DNA from: Nitrospira japonica | GTDB taxonomy: Bacteria > Nitrospirota > Nitrospiria > Nitrospirales > Nitrospiraceae | Assembly (NCBI RefSeq): GCF_900169565.1 | Contig: NZ_LT828648.1 | Location: 3,508,501-3,572,500, forward strand | Direction: 5' to 3' | DNA: 64,000 nt | Shown: positions 36,210 to 44,958 of the stretch, in pieces | Layout: every line of letters begins with the position of its first letter | How positions within the stretch are numbered: position 1 is the first letter of the stretch | Position numbers and translations under genes: made by a program | The notes under the pieces: model-generated | Databases searched by the model: none | The model's input: only the letters and a program-made list of their open reading frames with translations | Told to the model about the DNA's origin: nothing

Positions 36210-37452
36210 CGGAATGTTCCTCGGCCACCCGGACCCGTAAAAATGACATCACGTCCCGCATGGTGGTCTCGATCGTTCTGCTGGCCTCGAGGCTCGATTG
36301 AATGGCCTTTTGGACGTTGAGCAAACCGTTCTTGACGTCGGCCGACATCGAAGCGGCCGTGATGTCCTTCAGTTCCGTTTCGAACGCGGCCAGCCGACCG
36401 GAAACCGATGCAAATGACGCGCGTAACGACTGCAACCCGTTGAGCTGACCGTCCAGTTCCGCACGACTCCGCTCGAAGGCCGTCGTCATCGAAAGAAATT
36501 GTTCGGTTCGCTCTTTGAGGGTGTCAGACAATTCCTTCACCGCCGCTTCGACTTGCCCGACCCCTTCCGCTCCGTACAGGGACTCTCCGAACGACGCCAC
36601 GGTTTCGGCGGTCCTGGTCAATCCGTCTTCCAATCGTTGCGCGGCCGCTTCAAAGCTTTCTCCACGCCTTCCCATGACGGTGATGAGCTTGCTGACTTCG
36701 GCCGTGAGAATTTCCTGGGGCATCTGCATGGTGGACAGCCGGCTCAACATGTCCTTGACGGACGATTCCAGCCCCGCGGTCATCGTCTTCCCCATCGCGA
36801 ATTGTTGTTCGGCAAGTTTTTCACGAACGTCGGACAATGACCGCACGAGATCATGCAAGGAGCCGCGCAGATCATTGGCGGCGAGATCTCTGAACGAAGA
36901 GATCTCCATGTTCGCTTCGGTGATTTCGTGCAACAGCGTCGACACCCGCTGATCGATGCTGTCCTGCACGTCGAGAAGCCGGTCGGTCAGCGTGTCCTGG
37001 AAATAGAGCGTCAGCAGACGCAGCACCATGCCGGCACACGTCAGGACGAGCGCGTAGCCGAAGGCGGGAAGAACCGCCTCCGCGGTCAGCTTGGGAGCCG
37101 GCCATAGGATGAACGTCACAATGAGAGCCAACAGCGCCCAGAGAAATCCCATGTAGTACAAGGAATCCGCAAACTGGGCCGTATTCTTCTTCTTGACCGA
37201 GTATCCATAGCCTGCATAGCCGACGAGGAGTCCGATCAAGGCACCGAGCGTGACGGTCGGGGAATATTGTGACGCGGCGGAGTACCAGAGGACGACACCA
37301 CCCACGACGGTCGCGCAGACCCACGCGACGGCAAGCTTTCTATTACCCCGTAACGTCGGGTGAACAGCGGAATGGACTTCGTCCACCTCGTCGACCTGTG
37401 GCGTCGGCTCCGGATCTTCCAGCGGCATGGCTGGTAATCTTCTCATCATCAT
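36196..37452 (-). CDS. Four-TM protein with long cytoplasmic coiled coil
   Basis: 418 residues. An acidic Pro-rich N-terminus precedes four TM helices at about 40-58, 67-86, 97-117 and 128-150 (KLAVAWVCATVVGG, SLYYMGFLWALLALIVTFIL). A tail of about 265 residues is helical and heptad-patterned (RLLDVQDSIDQRVSTLLHEI, KELSDTLKERTEQF, QKAIQSSLEASRTIETTMRD). No enzymatic motif is seen. The ends of the tail resemble chemoreceptor/ZorA-type tails only in general. Upstream is the lipase lipoprotein, 112 bases away. Confidence 0.7.
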   Translation of the reverse strand: MMMRRLPAMPLEDPEPTPQVDEVDEVHSAVHPTLRGNRKLAVAWVCATVVGGVVLWYSAASQYSPTVTLGALIGLLVGYAGYGYSVKKKNTAQFADSLYYMGFLWALLALIVTFILWPAPKLTAEAVLPAFGYALVLTCAGMVLRLLTLYFQDTLTDRLLDVQDSIDQRVSTLLHEITEANMEISSFRDLAANDLRGSLHDLVRSLSDVREKLAEQQFAMGKTMTAGLESSVKDMLSRLSTMQMPQEILTAEVSKLITVMGRRGESFEAAAQRLEDGLTRTAETVASFGESLYGAEGVGQVEAAVKELSDTLKERTEQFLSMTTAFERSRAELDGQLNGLQSLRASFASVSGRLAAFETELKDITAASMSADVKNGLLNVQKAIQSSLEASRTIETTMRDVMSFLRVRVAEEHSGDKN

Positions 37453-37563
37453 CGGTCTGCTCCCTGTTCTCCGGTCGTCGTCATTTGTTCATTATGTGAC
37501 ATGGCCATGGCTCTACTACTAGGGACTTCTCTAGGGCCTAATGGGCGGCGTTCGGTCAATCGC

Positions 37564-38439
37564 TCACGGCACCAGTTGTTTGATGCGCGCCAGGTACGTG
37601 GCCATGAAATGCTCCGGCACGTCTTGGATGCTGAGATTCTTGAGATTGTTCCAGAACGACAGGACCGACGAATGCTCGGCTTGATGTTCGGCATAGTACC
37701 GGTACCGCTTCCCGTCTTCCAGCACCACCTCCGGCCCGAGATGCTGGAACGGGCCTTCGTCCAGCACGGCAAAGACTTCAAACGGCGGCAGCAGCGGCAC
37801 GGGATCCTTGTCATTGACGTAGCGGATCAGCGGCAAGGATCCGTACTTGCGGACGCCGGCCCGATTCGTGACCTTCGGCTGTCCAAAGGTCACGGCCTGC
37901 CCGAGCCTGATCCCGTCCTCTTTCAGCAACATCAACACGACCACCGCCGCCGCTCCCCCGTAACTATGGCCCGTCACCCTGGTTTCGTAGTCCGTCTTCA
38001 GAAGGGGCTTGGCGAACTGATAGACCTGCAGCGCCGCGTCCCCGAACCCTTTGTGGAGCGGAATCTGCAGCCGAGATTCGACGACTTTGTTGTAATCCAC
38101 GTCCGCCCGGATATTCACCAGGTTCGAGGTGCCGCGGATCACGATCCACTGCACACGCGCCGCATCATCCACCTCCACGTACGCCTTGACCCCGGAAGCG
38201 AGCGGCGGGCTGACACTGACGCGCACCGACGTTCCGCTCTGCTGCCGGATCACCTCGTCCTGTTGATACGCCAGATCGGCCCGCTGGGCATACTGGAGGA
38301 CTCGTGAGAAATCTGGAGGCGCGGACGGAACCGACTCGATCGGCTTGTGCGATCCGCACGAAGGAAGACCGGCCAGGACCAGCCCCACGACGGCCAGGGC
38401 GAGTCCCGAGGGGACCGTGAAGACACGCGTCGACTTCAT
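37564..38439 (-). CDS. Lipoprotein lipase, class 3 family
   Basis: 291 residues from ATG at 38439. Signal ending LPSCGS gives a lipoprotein. The alpha/beta hydrolase nucleophile GHSYGG is followed by AAVVVLMLLK and the class 3 traits VIRGTSNLVNIRADVD (oxyanion), LHKGFGDAAL and FGQPKVTNRAG. The acid is probably the Asp in YVNDKDPVP and the base the His in AEHSSV. Surface-anchored triacylglycerol or phospholipid hydrolase. Lies 23 bases after the LTxxQ protein gene. Confidence 0.85.
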   Translation of the reverse strand: MKSTRVFTVPSGLALAVVGLVLAGLPSCGSHKPIESVPSAPPDFSRVLQYAQRADLAYQQDEVIRQQSGTSVRVSVSPPLASGVKAYVEVDDAARVQWIVIRGTSNLVNIRADVDYNKVVESRLQIPLHKGFGDAALQVYQFAKPLLKTDYETRVTGHSYGGAAAVVVLMLLKEDGIRLGQAVTFGQPKVTNRAGVRKYGSLPLIRYVNDKDPVPLLPPFEVFAVLDEGPFQHLGPEVVLEDGKRYRYYAEHQAEHSSVLSFWNNLKNLSIQDVPEHFMATYLARIKQLVP

Positions 38440-38462
38440 GGCGGATCGTCCTCCTTTTTGCG

Positions 38463-39689
38463 TCACGGTTTTCCTTCTTCAAACGTGTCAGGCGGATGCA
38501 CGCGCAACTGTTGTTCGAGTGTCAGCAGCCGTCTCGCGTCAAGATAGCCGAGCACCTTCGCCCGGGTCATCCTGGTGCGCCCCTGCTCCATCTCCTGCAC
38601 GGCTGCCGCGAGCTTCTCCTCGGAGGGCTGAGTCGTCTCCCCGCCGCTGCTGCGAAGCAGACTCAGGAGCTTCAGCTCGCTCGCCTTGACCTTGGCCTGC
38701 TCGATCAACAGCGTCTTCCTCGTGTCATTCTTGACCTGGACCAACGCCGCGGTCTGCTCCTCGTTGATTCCGATCCTGCCTCCGTGATCCAGAAAGTAGT
38801 CGAAACCGGTTTGATGCGCGGGAGTGCCATGCGGTCCGCCGGAATGGCCCGACCGCGGCTTGTCGGACGCCGTCCGCATATGGTGCTGCTTGAGCTCCGC
38901 CAGTTTGGTCCGCTGCTGCTCCGTCAAGCGTGCCTGAATCCGATCGGTCACCTGGAACAGTGTATTGAACAGCACGCCTTCCGTCTCTCCGGTCTTTTGC
39001 ATTTTGGCGCGAATGACCTCCGGATCCACGTCCGGCCGCATGACGAGTTCGTCGGCTTCCACTCGGCTCAGATCGATCTCGGTCCCGACCCTCAGCACTT
39101 CCCGCCTGGCCTCCTCCAACCATGATCCGATGTCCCGGACCTGAAGGTCGTCCAGCACCAGTTCACGGCGAAATCCGTTGTAGACCTGGCCGACGCCGTC
39201 CAATGACAGGAGACCGATCTTCGTATTGAAACCCTGCGACACTCGAAACACCATCGGCGGATGCATCAATTCCCGGACCTTGGTCGCTTGCTCCGCCGTC
39301 AACACGGCGCGGAGCGCGGTCAGGGTGTCGATGAAGAGATTCAACTCGTCGGTTTCAATGCCGCCGGTGAGGGCGTTGGCCGTCCGGTATTCATGCTCCT
39401 GGAGCAGCCCGCGCCGCCGCTTCTCTTCCAACTCCTGGAACATCCCGACCAATACCGCCTCCTTCAGCCACATGTCCGTCTTCACACGTTGAACCAGATC
39501 GGCCATGGCCTGCTTCTGCTGGGACGTCAATTCGAGGCTGTGTCCCAGATGCGCGTAGGATCCGGCGATCTGCTCGACCGCGCGAATCATCCGAGGACCC
39601 GGCGTGAACTCCATCTCCGGTTGTGTCTGGGCCAAACCCTCGTGACAGGTCATCCCGATCAACAGGACCGCGAATATCCAGTGTTTCAT
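38463..39689 (-). CDS. Periplasmic protein with five LTxxQ-type motifs
   Basis: 408 residues from ATG at 39689. Signal MKHWIFAVLLIGMTCHEGLA. The body is nearly all helical and has five [LI][TN]xxQ motifs (L54TSQQ, L130TAEQ, L255TEQQ, I308NEEQ, L389TLEQ), the hallmark of Spy/CpxP-type chaperone and metal-sensing helices. Those proteins usually carry two such motifs in about 150 residues. A His-rich linker (GHSGGPHGTPAH) separates the last two. Probably a periplasmic stress or scaffold protein. Confidence 0.65.
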   Translation of the reverse strand: MKHWIFAVLLIGMTCHEGLAQTQPEMEFTPGPRMIRAVEQIAGSYAHLGHSLELTSQQKQAMADLVQRVKTDMWLKEAVLVGMFQELEEKRRRGLLQEHEYRTANALTGGIETDELNLFIDTLTALRAVLTAEQATKVRELMHPPMVFRVSQGFNTKIGLLSLDGVGQVYNGFRRELVLDDLQVRDIGSWLEEARREVLRVGTEIDLSRVEADELVMRPDVDPEVIRAKMQKTGETEGVLFNTLFQVTDRIQARLTEQQRTKLAELKQHHMRTASDKPRSGHSGGPHGTPAHQTGFDYFLDHGGRIGINEEQTAALVQVKNDTRKTLLIEQAKVKASELKLLSLLRSSGGETTQPSEEKLAAAVQEMEQGRTRMTRAKVLGYLDARRLLTLEQQLRVHPPDTFEEGKP

Positions 39690-39777
39690 CGCTGCGCTCC
39701 TTTTGCAGGTGCAGGAACCGGACGACCCGACGGAATCGCCTGCCGCGTGGAATGACCGCAAGGTCACGTCCTCGGGG

Positions 39778-40386
39778 CTACTTGTGACTGCTCTGCGAAA
39801 GCGGCATGGTCACCAGAATGCCGCCCATCACGTCCCGCAATTTGAAGTCCTTCTTCGGGCTGTTCGGATGCGCATTGTGACAACCGATGCAGGTCTGAGA
39901 GACTGCCTTGTCCGGATAGAGCGCCTGGAAATAGGATGCTCCGTCCTGGGTAACGACACCGGTGTACGGCCGCCCTCCATCGACCATGATTTCCGAGAGC
40001 CCCGTTCGCTCGAAATCCGTATTGGCCCGGTTGTCCTTGTTGATCGGCCACTGGCTGAGTAACCGCACCCGAATCCCCCTGTCGTCTCCTCGCATCAACA
40101 GACCTGCCTCCTTGAGAAACTGAGCCGGCAGCGGCAACATGCCCCGCTCTTTCCAATGCTCTGAAGCAACGGCCGTGCCCCGGACTTGCATCCGTTCGAC
40201 AATTTCGGTCGTGTAGAACGTCCGGTCCGCCTGAATCACGCTGTGCACATAGTCCGTTGCCGCCGTGGCCGGAATGCAGGGCGGCTCGGGCAGATTCTTA
40301 CCCGTGGCTGACGGAAGGCCCTGTCCCGATGCCCACATGAGCAGCATTCCGATGATGAGGCCCAGTCCGAATCCCTGTGCTCGCAT
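39778..40386 (-). CDS. Tll0287-like single c-type haem protein (DUF3365)
   Basis: 202 residues from ATG at 40386, with AAGGA upstream; an N-terminal TM/signal segment (GFGLGLIIGMLLMWASG). The haem-binding motif CIGCH sits at 166-170, near the C-terminus, followed by DVMGGILVTMPL. The preceding region (HWKERGMLPLPAQFLKEAG) matches DUF3365/Tll0287-like PAS-type haem domains. Probably a periplasmic redox or gas sensor. Lies 209 bases after the PepSY gene. Confidence 0.8.
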   Translation of the reverse strand: MRAQGFGLGLIIGMLLMWASGQGLPSATGKNLPEPPCIPATAATDYVHSVIQADRTFYTTEIVERMQVRGTAVASEHWKERGMLPLPAQFLKEAGLLMRGDDRGIRVRLLSQWPINKDNRANTDFERTGLSEIMVDGGRPYTGVVTQDGASYFQALYPDKAVSQTCIGCHNAHPNSPKKDFKLRDVMGGILVTMPLSQSSHK

Positions 40387-40594
40387 GATTCCATTTCCTT
40401 TCCCGGCCGCTGCAGGTGGGAATTGCGGCTCGTCCGTCATTCGTGCGTTCTCACGGGATGCCATATTAGGCCTCTCACGACATTTTCCCACCGAGCGGGC
40501 CGATGGTCCATGGGGATCAGCGGCAGGGGTTCAGCGACAGAGAGAAGGCGCCACGTCCAATCATTCAGCCAATGCCTTGACGGCACGACGACGA

Positions 40595-41845
40595 TCAGGC
40601 ATCAGAGACGGACAAGGTGGACAGCCGGTCGCCAAACTCCCCGACCAGGCCCCTCCGCACTCGAACGGCAACCCAAGCCAGGCAAGTACCGACGAACAAT
40701 GAGGTGATGTCGACGGCAGCCAATCCCCATTGACCGTCTGTCACCGTCGCCAGCAGGTGGCTCTTCGTCGTCAGCAGATTGAGTCCGGGCAGCAGCATCA
40801 ACAAGACGCCAGCGGCTGCCAATAGGTCGCGCCAGGCCAGCGCGCTCTCGCCTCGCAGCGCACCAAAGCCGACGCAGATGGCCCACACGCTGAAAAAGGC
40901 ACGAACCTCCCAATCCGCCCGGTGCGGCACCACGGCCGGCAAGACACGATTGATCCAGAAGAACGCGGCAACGGCAACCAGTAATCCAGCCACCACGCCG
41001 ACGGCAAGTCTGTCCGCTACCTGTACAGCGAGCGGATCGGATCGATCGCCCCGGCCCCTTCGACGTTTGGCGGTTCGAATCGCCAGGCCCGTGGCAACCA
41101 CGAGGCTTGACGCGAACCCCATCAAGAAATAGCCCCATCGGCTCACCACGCCGCCGAATCTGCCGAAGTGGAGCAAGCCGGCCAGCGAGGCACCTGCCTC
41201 TCCCGATTCCGGGGTTCCGCCGGCGAGATAGATCGACCAGAGCACGACCAGGCCGGTTATCGTGATCGTCGCCAGGAACGGTAGCATGAGAAGGCCGATT
41301 GCGTTGTGAACGTCCGACCAGGAGCGCAGGGAGACCGTCCGAAATCCGGCCATGAACAGATCCGCAATGAATCGCCGGCGCCTGATCAATACGCCTGTGA
41401 TCGCCGCCGCCCATATGGCAATCGCGGCTGCACCGACCATCCATACGCCGGCCAGCCCGGCCAGCAATCCATAATGAAAGTGATAGAAGAGATCTCCCCC
41501 TCTAGTCTCCCTAAATACAAGGAGGTTTCCAGTTGCAGGATCGATCGATTGGCCGGTAAACGACCGCTTGTCTTGCCATTTGATCAACTGCACCAACCCA
41601 TCGCCGCCCGACCCGTTCAGGGGCGACTCCATAAAGAGTTCGGCCGTCCGGAATTCAGGTGAAAAACCGACCGGCCCCGATGCAGTCGTAATCTTCTGGA
41701 TCTCGGGCTGCAGCATCCAGTAGGTGATCTCCTCGTCGAACACCGCCAGGGTGCCCGTCGCAAAGACAGAGAAGAGGATCCAGGCTGAGAACAGGCCGAT
41801 CCAGGCATGCGCCTGATTCAACCATTGCGTCACATGGTCTTTCAT
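40595..41845 (-). CDS. PepSY-domain membrane protein
   Basis: 416 residues starting MKDHVTQWLNQAHAWIGLFS, the PepSY_TM pattern: a His in HAWIG, a large periplasmic domain, FHYGLLAGLAGVWMVG, WSDVHNAIGLLMLPFLATITITG, and three to four further helices. Relatives (PiuB-type, YqjF-like) bind haem and act as ferric or flavin reductases. The His residues at HAW, FHYG and DVHN could hold two haems. It heads the same-strand envelope block and lies beside the Tll0287-like gene. Confidence 0.85.
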   Translation of the reverse strand: MKDHVTQWLNQAHAWIGLFSAWILFSVFATGTLAVFDEEITYWMLQPEIQKITTASGPVGFSPEFRTAELFMESPLNGSGGDGLVQLIKWQDKRSFTGQSIDPATGNLLVFRETRGGDLFYHFHYGLLAGLAGVWMVGAAAIAIWAAAITGVLIRRRRFIADLFMAGFRTVSLRSWSDVHNAIGLLMLPFLATITITGLVVLWSIYLAGGTPESGEAGASLAGLLHFGRFGGVVSRWGYFLMGFASSLVVATGLAIRTAKRRRGRGDRSDPLAVQVADRLAVGVVAGLLVAVAAFFWINRVLPAVVPHRADWEVRAFFSVWAICVGFGALRGESALAWRDLLAAAGVLLMLLPGLNLLTTKSHLLATVTDGQWGLAAVDITSLFVGTCLAWVAVRVRRGLVGEFGDRLSTLSVSDA

Positions 41846-42114
41846 GATGCCCGCCGAAGCCCCGGCTCGCCGCTCCCAATGAGCAAATCCGTCAAAGATC
41901 GGCCCCTCCCGCTATAGTAGAGCGAGGGGGAAGTGGCTTGCAAACGGCATCGATCCGTCATTCTCCGTCGGCATGCTGGCGAATGCGCTGCTGATATAGT
42001 ACTGTCTCCGAACCCGGCGGGCCGTCCTCTTCGTGGACAAAGAAACTTCCCGGCCGCGAGACCCACATGAGGCGAGATCGGGCGAGGGCCATGACTTCGA
42101 CACGAACTAGGGCG

Positions 42115-42606
42115 ATGCGCACGCTATTGATGCTGCTTCTGTTGCTCTCCTGTCTCGGATGCGACCAGGTGACCAAGAAGCTGGCGCGTACGTACCTCGC
42201 GTTTCATCCTCCCGTATCCTGCTGCCACGACGTGGTGCGATTGCATTATGCCGAGAACGCTGGCGCATTCCTCGGCCTGGGGTGGAATCTATCCGAGGAC
42301 ATGCGGATTTTGATCTTTCAGATCGCAGTCGGCCTCTGTCTCTTCGCATTGTTCGTGGTCCTGCTGAGGTCGCACCATCACCCGTCCAGCTTCCTGGTCG
42401 CCTGGACCCTGATCTTGAGTGGAGGCATCGGCAATGTGCTGGATCGCCTCCTGCACCACGGCCGGGTCACCGACTTCATGAATCTCGGCATCGGTTCGCT
42501 TCGCACCGGCATATTCAACGTGGCGGATGTCTGCATCACGGTCGGCGTCGTATGGCTGTTGCTCGCCCTCAGGTGGGAAGACGAGCCGCGCGCCGAAGCA
42601 AACTAG
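42115..42606 (+). CDS. lspA: Lipoprotein signal peptidase
   Basis: 163 residues from ATG at 42115; ATGs at 42091 and 42067 would lengthen it to 171 or 179. Four TM helices, the opening DQVTK (17-21) that is invariant in LspA, NAGAFLG (48-54), GGIGNVLDRLLHHGRVTDF with catalytic Asp120, and FNVADVCITVG with catalytic Asp138. It cleaves prolipoprotein signal peptides in the inner membrane, fitting the many lipoproteins in this window. Confidence 0.92.
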   Translation: MRTLLMLLLLLSCLGCDQVTKKLARTYLAFHPPVSCCHDVVRLHYAENAGAFLGLGWNLSEDMRILIFQIAVGLCLFALFVVLLRSHHHPSSFLVAWTLILSGGIGNVLDRLLHHGRVTDFMNLGIGSLRTGIFNVADVCITVGVVWLLLALRWEDEPRAEAN

Positions 42607-42607
42607 C

Positions 42608-43087
42608 ATGGGGCAGATACGTCTTCGACCGGACCGGACAGCACGAACAGCACGCCTGTCGGCGTCGATCATCGTATGGCTCGCCTGTACGATGGGATGC
42701 GACGGCAACCGTGCGACCGGACCGGCATTTGAAGACGTCCTCCACCTAGGGCCGGAAACCGCATTGCTCTATTTCTATCGACCGCCGGTCCCGGACGGAG
42801 ACCAAGCTCCGCAGTGGGTGTATGCGTTCGATCAGATCATCCGGCTGGATGACGGCGGGTACAGCTTTCACGCCGTGCCGCCGGGCCGGTATCTGATCTC
42901 GTTGCGCTCCCAGTCAGATCCCACGGCCGACTGGTACGACTTGGCCGCGGGCCGAGCGACGTTTCTCAAGTGGAATCGCGCCAAGGCCGGCGGTCAGCCT
43001 ACCCTGATTCCGGTCGACGAGCGCCGGGCGATTGAGGAATTACCGCAGTGCCGGCTGATGCAGCACGATCCGTCCGGTCGACCATAA
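42608..43087 (+). CDS. DUF2846-type lipoprotein
   Basis: 159 residues from ATG at 42608, one base after the lspA stop. N-terminus with a lipobox-like TMGC (Cys31), then LYFYRPPVPDG, IRLDDGGYSFHAVPPGRYLISL and WYDLAAG, the pattern of DUF2846 beta-sandwich lipoproteins. Its close spacing to lspA suggests cotranscription with its own processing enzyme. Function unknown. Confidence 0.75.
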   Translation: MGQIRLRPDRTARTARLSASIIVWLACTMGCDGNRATGPAFEDVLHLGPETALLYFYRPPVPDGDQAPQWVYAFDQIIRLDDGGYSFHAVPPGRYLISLRSQSDPTADWYDLAAGRATFLKWNRAKAGGQPTLIPVDERRAIEELPQCRLMQHDPSGRP

Positions 43088-43121
43088 GTCCGCCGGCTTC
43101 GAAGCCCGAGCAAAATTCACC

Positions 43122-43913
43122 CTATCGAGCGCGGACTGATGGCTTCTCGATGAGACCCATGAACGTCTTGGCGTTCGCGACCGCGTGACCTTCGGCGTCG
43201 TTGTTGAAGTAGACGTACGCGTCATAACCGTCCCGAAGGTAGCCCTTCACTTTGCGAGCCTCCTCATCCAATTCGCGCCTGGTGTAGTTCGACGCAAAGA
43301 GTCGGGAGCGTCCGTGGAAGCGGACATAGGCAAAATCTGCCGTAACCACATCCCGGCGCGGATACCGCCCTGAGTCTCCGATGCACAGCGCGGCCCCCAG
43401 ACGGTTCAACAACCGGTAGACGCCGGTGGAGAACCACGATTCGTGACGGAACTCGCAAACCAGCCGCAGACGCGATGAGCCGCGCCGGACCATTTCCAGG
43501 AAATCTTTCAATCGATCGTCGTCGCGATGGAAGGATTCCGGAAATTGAAAGAGAATGGGGCCAAGGTGCGTGCCCAGCGATCGAGCATGGCTGAGAAACA
43601 GACGCCACGGATCTTCGACGTCTTTCAGGCGCTTGACGTGGGTGATGTACCGACTTGCTTTGACCGAAAAGATGAAGTCTTGCGGAACTTGTGACGCCCA
43701 CTTTTCGTACGTCGAAGGCTTCGGCAAGTGATAGAAGGAATAGTTGACTTCCGTGGTGGGGAACTGCCCGGTGAAAAACTCCAACCACCGGGCGTTCGGT
43801 AACCCGACCGGATAGAACAGGCCTTTCCAACTTCCATACGTCCAACCCGACGTTCCGACAAGGATCCGTCCGCTCTCTCGCCTATGCCGAACCGTCCGCA
43901 TCTTATCGCCCAT
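43122..43913 (-). CDS. DUF72 domain protein
   Basis: 263 residues: ILVGTSGWTYGSWKGLFYP at the start, FFTGQFPTTEVNYSFYHLPK, PILFQFPESFHRD, VCEFRHESWFS and YVRFHGRSRLFASNYTRREL. This is the complete DUF72 (YecE-like) TIM-barrel pattern. The molecular role is unproven. Convergent with the DUF2846 gene. Confidence 0.9.
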   Translation of the reverse strand: MGDKMRTVRHRRESGRILVGTSGWTYGSWKGLFYPVGLPNARWLEFFTGQFPTTEVNYSFYHLPKPSTYEKWASQVPQDFIFSVKASRYITHVKRLKDVEDPWRLFLSHARSLGTHLGPILFQFPESFHRDDDRLKDFLEMVRRGSSRLRLVCEFRHESWFSTGVYRLLNRLGAALCIGDSGRYPRRDVVTADFAYVRFHGRSRLFASNYTRRELDEEARKVKGYLRDGYDAYVYFNNDAEGHAVANAKTFMGLIEKPSVRAR

Positions 43914-43973
43914 GATGCGGAAGCCCGGAGCATCAGGCCACTGGGAACATCGAGAGTCGACGCGGACAGTCCG

Positions 43974-44237
43974 TTAGCGATAGGACATGGCGTGCTGCTG
44001 TTCCGCCACGGCGACGAGCATCAAGGCCCGTCCGTCCTGCAGACCCATGGCATATCGTTCAAACACAGTCGGAGCGCAATCCCGATAGAGGCTGGAGTGA
44101 TCTTCACTCAGTAGCGCATCGCGGAGGCCTTCCGCTTCCGCATGCCATCCTTCCCGTTCAATGGGCTGAGCGGCCCTTGCCTTTTGCTGCCGACACCATT
44201 CGATACGAGCCTCGACGGATTCAGTTGCCAATGCCAT
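43974..44237 (-). CDS. Hypothetical protein
   Basis: 87 residues from ATG at 44237, set by GGGAGG 6-7 bases upstream. Mostly helical and acidic/Arg-rich (EARIEWCRQQKARAAQPIE, WHAEAEGLRDALL) with an alanine-rich pattern. No family recognised. Immediately downstream of nothing on its strand; DUF72 follows. Confidence 0.5.
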   Translation of the reverse strand: MALATESVEARIEWCRQQKARAAQPIEREGWHAEAEGLRDALLSEDHSSLYRDCAPTVFERYAMGLQDGRALMLVAVAEQQHAMSYR

Positions 44238-44517
44238 GGTCGCCTCCCTTTCTGCCCGGGTGTTCAATAATGATGTTCATTTACGTTCACCTCGTCGCCC
44301 GGGCTGCCGCACTCGAACCAGTGAATCGCAAGGAAAGTACCAGACCATGGGCGATCCTTCGGCTCCCTATGATCCTGTAAGACAGGCGCTATTTCGAGGG
44401 CTTATGCGGTGAGCGAGCGGATCTGCGACTGTTCATCCGTAGCCGCTAGTTATTTCCCTAGTGGAGCACCCCTGCAGGTCGGCAGCCAAAACCCTACAGA
44501 TTTCCCCTATTCCACAC

Positions 44518-44552
44518 AGGGCGGCCGGTCTCCTGTCGTATCCGGCCGCCCT
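44518..44552 (-). terminator. Strong inverted repeat, possible terminator
   Basis: AGGGCGGCCGG (44518-44528) and CCGGCCGCCCT (44542-44552) form an 11-base stem with a 13-base loop, 20 bases after the CMD gene stop on its strand. No clear U-run follows, so it is terminator-like rather than a textbook case. The surrounding 44268-44517 shows no gene. Confidence 0.45.
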
Positions 44553-44572
44553 CGTGGTGTCCTCATTCCGCT

Positions 44573-44881
44573 TCAGGCCCCCGCCAGCGCATGTGTGCCG
44601 TGGGTGACCGCTCCGCCTGCGCGCAGCGCGGCAGCCGCCAGGATCGCTTCGGCAATCTCCGCATCCGACGCCCCACTTTCCCGCGCCTTGTTGGTATGGA
44701 GCTCGATGCAATAGGGACATTGAGTGGTGAGTGCCAGGGCAATCGCCATGAGCTCCTTGTACTTTTTGGGGATGGCTCCGTCGGCCCAAGCCGCCTTGTC
44801 GAAGGTCCAAAAGGCTTTTGCCGTTTCAGGCGCGAGAACTTCCAATTGTTTCAATCTGCCCAGATTCTTGATGTCGTACAT
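44573..44881 (-). CDS. Carboxymuconolactone decarboxylase family protein (AhpD-like)
   Basis: 102 residues from ATG at 44881. The redox motif CPYCIELH (55-62) and the preceding MAIALALTTQ fit the alkylhydroperoxidase AhpD/CMD fold. Followed by AILAAAALRAGGAVTHG. The Cys pair could mediate peroxidase or disulfide activity. Lies 77 bases after the methyltransferase gene on the same strand. Confidence 0.88.
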   Translation of the reverse strand: MYDIKNLGRLKQLEVLAPETAKAFWTFDKAAWADGAIPKKYKELMAIALALTTQCPYCIELHTNKARESGASDAEIAEAILAAAALRAGGAVTHGTHALAGA

Positions 44882-44958
44882 GGCTGCCTCCTTATGATGC
44901 GTTCGGAATGATTGTGTCGTACGTTCCTTCGGATTTGCTCGTTGCTCTTTGCAAAATC

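Noticed and set aside
35529-37452. Calling the coiled-coil pair a MotAB/ExbBD/ZorAB stator
   Set aside because: The single-pass helix has no Asp in the membrane, no OmpA-like peptidoglycan domain is seen, and the 4-TM protein has all its helices before the coiled coil, unlike ExbB.
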